Source: an uncultured Collinsella sp. (GTDB lineage: Bacteria > Actinomycetota > Coriobacteriia > Coriobacteriales > Coriobacteriaceae). Taken from it: DNA of 5,127 bases. Location of the stretch: the NCBI GenBank assembly GCA_958407085.1, contig CATYHY010000114.1:1-5127 (forward strand). Reading direction: 5' to 3'. Below the pieces are notes generated by a model, which was not told the DNA's origin, did no database searches, and was given only the letters and a program-made list of their open reading frames with translations. Positions 1 through 4,670 of the stretch are shown here, piece after piece. The stretch's first letter is position 1, and every line of letters begins with the position of its first letter. The position numbers and the translations under genes were made by a program.

Positions 1-820
1 CGGTGACAGCGGGCGTGTAGACGCGGGCGAAGCGCGTGATGAAGTTCTCGGTGCGTGCCTTCTTTTCACTAGCGTTTTCTACGAGCTCCAGGACGCGCGC
101 GACGGTGGACTCGCCAAAGGGCTTGGTGGTGCGCACGTGGAGGAGACCCGTCATGTTGATGCAGCCGCTGATGATATCGTCTCCAGTTTTGGCCGGGCGG
201 GGGACCGACTCTCCGGTAAGGGCGGCGGTATCGAGCTGTGTCTCGCCCTCGACGATGACGCCGTCGATAGGCACGCGTTCACCGGGCTTGACCACGATCA
301 CGGTGCCGACGGCGATGTCATCGGGGAAGACCTGCTCGAGTGTGCCGTCGGGCTGCTCGACGTTAGCGTAGTCGGGCGCGATGTCCATCATGGCACTGAT
401 CGACTTGCGGCTCTTGCCCACGGCGTACGCCTGAAACAGCTCGCCGACCTGGTAGAACAGCATGACGGCGGCGCCTTCGGCCATGTGCGGGTCGGTATCG
501 GGGAAGAGCACCATGGCAAACGCGCCGATGGTCGCGACGGCCATGAGGAAGCTCTCGTCGAAGGCCTTGCCGCGGCGGATGTTATTGAATGCCTTTTGCA
601 GTACGTCGTAGCCGGCAATCAAAAACGGCACGAGGAACAGCACAAAGCTGGCGTAGATGTCGCCCGGGGTGCCGAATGCGGCGGTAAGGGTGCCGAACTC
701 ATCGAGGGCGTACACCACGGCAAAAATGCCCAGCGCTACCAGGATGCGGTTGCGCTTATGCTCGAGTGATTCTTTTTTCTTGCGCTTCTTCTTTTTCTTT
801 TTGGGGTCGGCGGTGGCCAT
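1..820 (-). CDS. P1B-type heavy-metal (Zn/Cd-type) translocating ATPase, N-terminal part
   Basis: Reading from the ATG at 818-820 gives 273 residues before the left edge cuts the gene. Seen: a very basic start (residues 7-16 nearly all Lys/Arg), four hydrophobic segments (about 26-39, 56-73, 89-106, 114-133), then the actuator domain with VKPGERVPIDG (177-187) and the dephosphorylation motif TGES (202-205). The phosphorylated DKTGT and the metal-binding CPC motif would lie beyond the edge. Family knowledge: P1B ATPases pump soft metal ions out across the inner membrane using ATP. The zinc/cadmium subtype is inferred from the SmtB-like regulator and the DCxxC partner upstream. Unusually, there is no N-terminal HMA domain; one is encoded just upstream as a separate protein. 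A good Shine-Dalgarno, GGGAGGA, sits 8-10 bases before the ATG. It is the third gene of the operon, 97 bp after the HMA gene, and has its own operator-like site (844-863). Confidence 0.93.
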   Translation of the reverse strand, partial: MATADPKKKKKKRKKKESLEHKRNRILVALGIFAVVYALDEFGTLTAAFGTPGDIYASFVLFLVPFLIAGYDVLQKAFNNIRRGKAFDESFLMAVATIGAFAMVLFPDTDPHMAEGAAVMLFYQVGELFQAYAVGKSRKSISAMMDIAPDYANVEQPDGTLEQVFPDDIAVGTVIVVKPGERVPIDGVIVEGETQLDTAALTGESVPRPAKTGDDIISGCINMTGLLHVRTTKPFGESTVARVLELVENASEKKARTENFITRFARVYTPAVT

Positions 821-843
821 GACTCGTATCCTCCCATTTGAAT

Positions 844-863
844 GTATGAACATTCGCTCATAT
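844..863 (-). promoter_or_regulatory. ArsR/SmtB-type operator, site 3, upstream of the ATPase
   Basis: Read on the minus strand the site is ATATGAGCGAATGTTCATAC. It matches site 1 before the repressor gene at 18 of 20 bases and shares the flanking AAATT on the promoter side. It lies 23 bp before the ATPase start. I see no good -35/-10 pair here; a weak TTGCTG...TTATAT with an 18-bp spacer is the best available. The site may control an internal promoter or act as an extra repressor-binding site inside the operon. Confidence 0.7.
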
Positions 864-876
864 AATTTCGCGAGCA

Positions 877-899
877 AAGGCCGCAGCAAGCGCGGCCTT
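877..899 (-). terminator. Perfect 8-bp stem hairpin between HMA and ATPase genes
   Basis: AAGGCCGC (877-884) pairs perfectly with GCGGCCTT (892-899) around a 7-base loop. In the direction of transcription it is followed only by TTTGCTC, so it lacks a proper uridine tract. It could be a partial terminator or mRNA-stability hairpin that sets different levels of the small HMA protein and the ATPase. The hairpin is seen directly; the role is inferred. Confidence 0.45.
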
Positions 900-920
900 G
901 CAGGTTGGCGTAAACCTGGG

Positions 921-1139
921 CTAGAGAATAATCTCGCAGTCCGGCTCGGCGTCGGCGGTGAACTCCACAACGCGGTCGAGGACCTCGTCGAACTCGGCGT
1001 CATCGGCCTCGAGCGTCAACTTCTGGGTCATAAAGTTGACGGACACGGATTTGACGCCCTCGAGCTTGGCCAGCTCGTCCTGAAGCTCGCGCGCACAGTT
1101 GGCGCAGTCGATCTCATCGAGCTTAAACTGCTTTTTCAT
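921..1139 (-). CDS. Free-standing heavy-metal-associated (HMA) domain protein
   Basis: This 72-residue protein has the size and pattern of a single HMA (ferredoxin-like fold) domain. The metal-binding motif is DCANC (D11, C12, C15), followed by the usual helix and a GVKSVSVNF strand (28-36). An Asp directly before CxxC is the arrangement found in ZntA/CadA-type zinc and cadmium ATPases, while copper chaperones usually have M-x-CxxC. A third cysteine (C68) lies near the acidic C-terminus. It is cytoplasmic, with no signal peptide or membrane segment. Likely role (inferred): it binds zinc or cadmium and passes it to, or regulates, the ATPase encoded next, which lacks this domain. The start is supported by GGAAAGGA a few bases before the ATG. 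It is the second gene of the operon, 63 bp after the repressor gene. Confidence 0.9.
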   Translation of the reverse strand: MKKQFKLDEIDCANCARELQDELAKLEGVKSVSVNFMTQKLTLEADDAEFDEVLDRVVEFTADAEPDCEIIL

Positions 1140-1202
1140 GGTGGGTTCCTTTCCCTGTATTTGCGGCTTGGGTGCAGGCCGCGCTGGTACCGTGGTTGGC
1201 TG

Positions 1203-1568
1203 CTATTCGCAGATGTGGCTCATGCCCTGGTTGAGCATGGTGTAGACGTGGTCGTCGGCGAGCGAGTAGAGGATATTGCGCCCGTCGCGCCGGAATTTAA
1301 CCAGGTGCGACTGCTTGAGTGTGCGCAGCTGGTGCGACACCGCGGACTGCGAGGTCGCGGTCGCCTCGGCGATGTCGGCCACGCAGAGCTCGCGGCCCAT
1401 GAGGGCGTAGAGGATCTTGATGCGCGTGGTGTCGCTGAAGACCTTGAACAGGTCGGCAAGGTCGTACAGCAGCTCCTCGTCGGGAAGGTCCTCGGGCGAG
1501 CAGGTGGTGGGGATCGCGGGTTCGGTGGCCTCGATGTCGGGTTTCGTTTCATCAACGCGGATGCTCAT
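1203..1568 (-). CDS. ArsR/SmtB-family metal-sensing transcriptional repressor
   Basis: The 121-residue protein has the length and winged-helix pattern of the ArsR/SmtB family. It shows FKVFSDTTRIKIL (41-53), ELCVADIA (60-67), the recognition helix SQSAVSHQLRTLK (73-85) and the wing RRDGRNILYSL (93-103). The C-terminal helix carries D105, H107, H118 and E121. This is the D-x-H...H-x-x-E spacing of the alpha5 zinc site known from SmtB and related to CzrA. C62, D65 and N-terminal C23 resemble the second (alpha3N) site of SmtB, but the second cysteine of the CadC-type ELCVCD motif is Ala here. Predicted action: it binds the operators as a dimer and lets go when zinc (or cobalt/cadmium) binds. AAAGGA lies 7 bases before the ATG. 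It is the first gene of the operon and probably represses itself through sites at 1583-1602 and 1618-1637. Confidence 0.93.
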   Translation of the reverse strand: MSIRVDETKPDIEATEPAIPTTCSPEDLPDEELLYDLADLFKVFSDTTRIKILYALMGRELCVADIAEATATSQSAVSHQLRTLKQSHLVKFRRDGRNILYSLADDHVYTMLNQGMSHICE

Positions 1569-1582
1569 TGCAATATCCTTTC

Positions 1583-1602
1583 ATATGAACATGCGCTCAT
1601 AT
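1583..1602 (-). promoter_or_regulatory. ArsR/SmtB-type operator, site 1, in the 5' leader
   Basis: On the minus strand the site reads ATATGAGCGCATGTTCATAT, an imperfect palindrome with 7 of 10 base pairs, of the ATATGA...TGTTCATAT type known for ArsR/SmtB repressors. It lies downstream of the predicted transcription start and just before the repressor's ribosome-binding site, so a bound dimer could block clearance of the polymerase or form a pair with site 2. Confidence 0.75.
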
Positions 1603-1614
1603 AATTTACTTTCG

Positions 1615-1642
1615 ATTATATGAGTGTATGTTCATGTGTCAA
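1615..1642 (-). promoter_or_regulatory. Main promoter of the metal efflux operon
   Basis: On the minus strand, TTGACA (1642-1637) is followed by a 16-bp spacer and TATAAT (1620-1615). Both hexamers are perfect sigma-70-type consensus, with a predicted start near 1608. A full-consensus promoter would be strong unless repressed, which fits the operator placed inside it. Confidence 0.85.
1618..1637 (-). promoter_or_regulatory. ArsR/SmtB-type operator, site 2, between -35 and -10
   Basis: The plus strand reads ATATGAGTGTATGTTCATGT, 17 of 20 bases identical to site 1 read on the opposite strand. It spans almost exactly from the end of the -35 hexamer to the -10 hexamer, so a bound repressor would exclude RNA polymerase. 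Its orientation is opposite to that of sites 1 and 3. Confidence 0.78.
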
Positions 1643-1726
1643 TGACGTTCAGGTAATTCGTTGCACAAAATGATGGGGAATAGTGGACGAGATCCCGGAC
1701 TGAGCGGTTTTGATAGCCGATGCCGG

Positions 1727-1975
1727 GGTGGGTGCCCCTGAGCCGTGCAAAAAATGGAGTATTCTGCAACTATAGGGGGTCTGTTAATTTATTGCAGGTC
1801 ATATAATGCAGTTCAAGAGTTATCTTAGGGTGTTAATCCGATGAGTTCTTCCTCAAATGTTGCCTAACGCTCTCACGCAAGAGTGATTTCGCTTCACATT
1901 TGGATCCACTCGAGGGTGATAGACACCCGACCCTGCTGAATACTCGCAATTTTGCACATCGCTAGGGTACCCACC
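1727..1975. repeat. Inverted-repeat element of about 250 bp, possibly MITE-like
   Basis: The arm at 1727-1768 and the reverse complement of 1934-1975 align without gaps at 31 of 42 positions. Both read GGTGGGT-N12-TGCAAAA-N4-GAGTATTC-N-GCA from the outside inwards. With a one-base gap, weaker similarity continues inwards for about 15 more bases (GGG.GTCT). The 165 bp between the arms codes for nothing recognisable and contains a smaller hairpin (1852-1904). A TAGCCG hexamer occurs in direct orientation on both sides (1714-1719 and 1980-1985) but is not placed symmetrically, so it is weak evidence for a target duplication. The element fills most of the gene-free stretch between the metal operon and the nuclease-like gene. 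It could be a non-autonomous mobile element or two inverted copies of a short intergenic repeat. Confidence 0.6.
1852..1904. repeat. Nested hairpin inside the inverted-repeat element
   Basis: CAAATGT (1854-1860) pairs perfectly with ACATTTG (1896-1902); on plus-strand RNA this extends by a U-G and a C-G pair. Inside lies a second stem, CGCTCT (1868-1873) with AGAGTG (1880-1885), one wobble pair and a 6-base loop. The structure could form in either strand's transcript. Its meaning is unknown. Confidence 0.4.
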
Positions 1976-1987
1976 TTGTTAGCCGGT

Positions 1988-3178
1988 CTAGCTTCCGGCC
2001 CCGAAGATCCTGCCCTCGGGCGCGAGGCTGCTTGTTTGAGCAAATGATGGGCTGTCGATTTTGACTGTTTGCATGTCATCGATTGCCGGCGCTTCGTTAA
2101 TCGTTGGATCATCCAACGTAGTGCCTTCGAGCATTGCTTTTTCGAGGTCGATTCGTTGACGATCTTCGGAATCCTGGCGAAGCTGCTTCTGAATTCGCTT
2201 TTTCTCTTCTATAAACCTTCTGAGCACAAACTGTCTCAGGTCCTCTTGCATGATTTGAAAGTCTTTTGGCAGACGCGAGGGGCGTACGCCCTCTTTCCGC
2301 TGGATTGCTTCCATGACCCTAACGAAAGAGCTGGCATGCATAAAGGAATAACGACTGACGGTGATGATTCCGTACCCCATGGACGCAAGTGCATTCTTGC
2401 GCTCCTCATCGATGGCGCGGTCTTCTTACGCGTCATGATAAAAACCGTTGTATTCAATGTCTGTGCGAGATTTCTTTAGATACGCATCCATAAAGAACTT
2501 TTTGCGTCTCGTGAGATTCTTTGCGGCAGCGGTGACCTGTACCTCGTAATCGGTCTCAATTCCCTTAATACCAAGCCCTCCTTCGCTTTTGGGCAGCGTT
2601 AGAATCATGACAAAGGCTGTTTCCATAGGAGACCGGCATCCGTCGCGTACACATTGGATCGCCTTTCGGGCAAGGGCCAAACCGTCGCATCTGGTAATGG
2701 AATTAAAGAACTGCTTTAACCTCTCGGTCGAGGTGAGCGCGAAACGCTCGGTATAGGAGGTGGAAGAGTCGGTTCCAAGGGAATAAGCGCCGCACAGTTC
2801 AAAGTAGTACTCCACTAGTTCGCGAAAAGAAAGATAGGTGGCGGCCTGAAGTGCGCAAAGCTCAACGCCAACAATGAAGATGCCATCTTTGATCTCTATA
2901 AAGCGTGAGTTTGAGAATCGTTTTGAAGAAACGTGGCACTGACAGTTCATTGTATAGCGCGCATTCCTGCGATCAAACACCATCACCTCGAGGGAATCAT
3001 TTGCGTCGAGGGAAACATCATTTTTGGTGAGCCATTCTGTGGCTGCGTCAAGGAGCGTTCCGGTGGGACATGATCCGTAAATCGCGGCAGGACTACAGGA
3101 CTCGATGCCTTTCGCAGACACCGAATGCGCGGCCTGGTAGACCGCTTTTGCAGTGGTATGTGACAATACGATACTCAT
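1988..3178 (-). pseudogene. Putative PD-(D/E)xK (DUF559-like) nuclease-domain protein, interrupted by an in-frame TAA
   Basis: One frame of 397 codons runs from the ATG at 3178 to the TAG at 1988 with a single internal TAA at codon 251 (2426-2428). The first part (250 residues) has an N-terminal region of unknown function (FELCGAY, 126-132), then SPMETA (183-188), FMDAYL (229-234) and DIEYNGFYH (240-248). After the stop the same frame goes on with DEERKNALASMGYGIITVSR (257-276). Together E186, D231, E242-x-N244 and D-x-x-R-x3-L-x3-GY match the layout of DUF559/Vsr-like restriction-fold nucleases. The stop falls between the catalytic strand and this conserved helix, so the truncated product should lack part of its fold. 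The tail (about 305-340) is charged and probably a coiled coil. No Shine-Dalgarno is visible before the ATG; a GATATATATC palindrome is there instead. Codon use is richer in A/T than in the neighbours. The architecture recalls coriobacterial multicopy proteins related to AbiEi-like/DUF559 proteins, but that is from memory. Confidence 0.72.
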
Positions 3179-3349
3179 GATATATATCGTGTCAGCTAAT
3201 GCCGTGTTGACGGCGCTGAGTGGAAAAGCCGTTTTAGAGGTCTAACCAAATGCTGTCCAAAAGCTTGACGCAATTATGAGTTGGTATGCCCTAAATAAAA
3301 GTTTTCGCAGCTTAGCTATAGCATATAAATACTCAATTGCCGCACATTT

Positions 3350-3369
3350 GATAGTGATGCATCACCATC
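3350..3369. promoter_or_regulatory. 20-bp palindrome, possible operator
   Basis: GATAGTGATGCATCACCATC has 9 of 10 symmetric pairs, with a perfect 12-bp core GTGATGCATCAC (3354-3365). Symmetry of this length is typical of a binding site for a dimeric regulator. It lies about 170-190 bp before the nuclease-like gene's start and downstream of the exonuclease gene. The binding protein is unknown. Confidence 0.4.
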
Positions 3370-3463
3370 CGACAACGAATTACGTGTCGGGAATTGGCCG
3401 AAATCGTTCGCAATGAGTGTTCAGAATTTGTGATGGCAAATCTATCTGTGGAACGTAGGGCGG

Positions 3464-3527
3464 CCCCGCTGCGGGGTTTCCCGCTGCGAGACCGCTCGTG
3501 ATCTACGCCGGGGTTTGTCGCAGGCGT
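3464..3527 (-). terminator. GC-rich hairpin cluster after the exonuclease gene
   Basis: Several short stems are packed here: CCCCG/CGGGG (3464-3476), an alternative GCGGG/CCCGC (3471-3484) sharing the same bases, CGAG/CTCG (3487-3498) and ACGCC/GGCGT (3505-3527). They begin 2 bp past the exonuclease stop codon. None has a uridine tract in the minus direction, so factor-independent termination is uncertain. Termination is the simplest role by position. Confidence 0.35.
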
Positions 3528-3529
3528 TT

Positions 3530-4498
3530 CTACTTGGCGAATAGGTTCTTGAGGTTGAACTCGGCCTGAACCGTGCGGAGCATGAGGTCGGTGTCGTCGA
3601 GGCCCAGGTGCTGCTCGTTGGCGTCGGCGGCGAGGGTGCCGCGGCGGCGGGCCCAGTTCTCGAGCGCGGCGGGCGCGGACTCGCGGGGGAGCGAGCGGAC
3701 GTCGGCATCCAGGCTGCGGCAGATCTGGCGCGAGTCGATGACGATAATCTTGCCGGCGCGGCGTGCCTCGGCGTAACCGTCCAGGTGGATCTTGAACCAA
3801 CTGTCTTCGAACGCGGCGTTATGCGCCATGTACGGGTACTTCTTCATAAGTTTGAGCAGCTGCTTCTGCAGTTCCTTGTTCTCGCGGAATGGTTTTTTGC
3901 CGTCGATGTCGTCCCAGGTAATGTGATGGATGTTCGATAGCGGCACATCCTCGCCGCGGTAGATGTCGGGCAGGCCGCAGTAGTGTGCCTCGGCGTCATG
4001 CGGGACGGCGTCGCTGGTGAGCTCCATGATCTCCCAGCCCACGTTGATGATATAGCCGCGCTCGGGTGCACGGCCGGTGGTCTCGATGTCGATACCGAGC
4101 ACGGTGCCCTGGATGGGCTTGCGGGCGTAGGCCACGCCGAGCGCGTCGCGGTCGCCGCGGATTTCGCGCATAACGGACGCGGCGGTGCGCTTTTGCATCT
4201 TGCCGATGGCGGCGCAGGTGTCGGCATCGGACAGGCCGCGCGAAAGCGTCGCGGGCGTCACGTTGCGCAGGCGCGCCTCGCCAATCTGGTCGCACAGGTC
4301 GCGGTTGCGGTCAGCCAGGTCGCGCACGGTGGCAAAGTCGAAGCTGGGGTCGCCCTCGGCGGTAAAGTACTCGGTTTCGAGCACCTTAAGGGCCTCCTCG
4401 CCCTTCTGGCGCTCGGACTCCATGGCGCCGTGATCGCCATAGATAAACATGGGAATAAACGGCTGGCGCTCGTATTCGAGTGCTTGTGAAACGTTCAT
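3530..4498 (-). CDS. DEDDh-family 3'-5' exonuclease with a long N-terminal region
   Basis: The C-terminal part of this 322-residue protein has the three exonuclease motifs of the DnaQ-like DEDDh family: GIDIETTG (135-142, metal ligands D137 and E139), AHNAAFEDSWF (225-235, D232) and H297...D302 in HLGLDD (297-302), with the five-residue H-to-D spacing of this family. All five catalytic residues are present, so it should be an active metal-dependent 3'-5' exonuclease on DNA or RNA. Residues 1-130 precede the domain, look helical and charged, and match nothing I recognise. It is cytoplasmic, with no signal peptide or membrane segment. The start is supported by AAGGAG 7 bases before the ATG. It is transcribed alone, divergently from the transporter gene at 4671. 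The substrate is unknown; DNA repair, proofreading and RNA processing are all possible. Confidence 0.9.
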   Translation of the reverse strand: MNVSQALEYERQPFIPMFIYGDHGAMESERQKGEEALKVLETEYFTAEGDPSFDFATVRDLADRNRDLCDQIGEARLRNVTPATLSRGLSDADTCAAIGKMQKRTAASVMREIRGDRDALGVAYARKPIQGTVLGIDIETTGRAPERGYIINVGWEIMELTSDAVPHDAEAHYCGLPDIYRGEDVPLSNIHHITWDDIDGKKPFRENKELQKQLLKLMKKYPYMAHNAAFEDSWFKIHLDGYAEARRAGKIIVIDSRQICRSLDADVRSLPRESAPAALENWARRRGTLAADANEQHLGLDDTDLMLRTVQAEFNLKNLFAK

Positions 4499-4560
4499 AT
4501 AACTGCTCCTTGGACGGGCCGTGTCGCGCGGCTCGGTGGCATTGAGTTATGGCGAGATGA

Positions 4561-4621
4561 TAGTTTACCATGGGCAACTATTGGCATCGCGCCTAGGACA
4601 ACTACAATACCCTAGTTGACC
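4561..4621. promoter_or_regulatory. Two imperfect palindromes in the divergent intergenic region
   Basis: TAGTTTACCATGGGCAACTA (4561-4580) has 8 of 10 symmetric pairs. A second symmetric pair, GG-A-CAACTA (4596-4604) with TAGTTG-A-CC (4613-4621), surrounds an 8-bp centre that overlaps the predicted -10 of the transporter promoter. Both use TAGTT/AACTA half-sites, so one regulator may bind both. A link to metal sensing is only suggested by the transporter's family. Confidence 0.42.
4581..4608 (+). promoter_or_regulatory. Predicted promoter of the transporter gene
   Basis: TTGGCA (4581-4586), a 16-bp spacer and TACAAT (4603-4608) form a good sigma-70-type promoter, giving a start near 4615 and a leader of about 55 bases. 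A second TACAAT (4633-4638) lies 30 bp downstream but has no recognisable -35. Confidence 0.5.
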
Positions 4622-4638
4622 GCTAGGACTTTTACAAT
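4593..4638 (+). repeat. Direct repeats spaced exactly 30 bp in the transporter leader
   Basis: CTAGGAC-N3-TACAAT occurs at 4593-4608 and again at 4623-4638. The unit is 16 bp with 13 bases in the two fixed blocks identical. The first copy contains the predicted -10. The repeats may be duplicated promoter parts or regulator sites. Confidence 0.55.
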
Positions 4639-4670
4639 GCTGCCGAAAGACACGAAAGGTTCCATCCGTC

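Larger units (their letters stand above)
3179..3529. other. Gene-free stretch between nuclease-like gene and exonuclease
   Basis: I see no gene in these 351 bp. The half nearer the nuclease-like gene is A/T-rich and should hold its promoter, but no convincing -35/-10 pair or ribosome-binding site stands out. It contains a perfect 10-bp palindrome GATATATATC at 3179-3188, a 20-bp palindrome at 3350-3369, a CCGACA/TGTCGG hairpin (3369-3390), and a GC-rich hairpin cluster (3464-3527) next to the end of the exonuclease gene. Confidence 0.6.

Noticed and set aside
137..769. Plus-strand open frame of 210 codons
   Set aside because: Antisense to the P-type ATPase, rich in His/Gly/Asp repeats typical of a shadow frame, with no recognisable domain.
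657..1604. Long plus-strand open frame (315 codons)
   Set aside because: It runs antisense across the ATPase, HMA and ArsR genes, all of which have clear motifs and ribosome-binding sites. It is a by-product of GC-rich codon positions.
1714..1985. TAGCCG direct hexamers as a target-site duplication of the element
   Set aside because: They are 7 and 4 bp away from the two arms, and a 6-base match is easily found by chance; kept only as a remark.
1894..2112. Minus-strand 72-codon frame covering the gene end and part of the repeat element
   Set aside because: It overlaps the tail of the nuclease-like gene in another frame and extends into the non-coding inverted repeat; no recognisable domain.
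2069..2479. Plus-strand open frame of 136 codons
   Set aside because: Antisense to the conserved second half of the nuclease-like gene; no domain or ribosome-binding site.
3179..3188. GATATATATC as the -10 of a leaderless transcript for the nuclease-like gene
   Set aside because: No -35 at the right distance, and the spacing to the start codon does not fit well.
3983..4489. Plus-strand open frame of 168 codons
   Set aside because: Antisense to the exonuclease, whose catalytic motifs are complete.
4615..4670. Manganese (yybP-ykoY) riboswitch before the transporter gene
   Set aside because: The leader is only about 55 bases and shows none of the expected helices.
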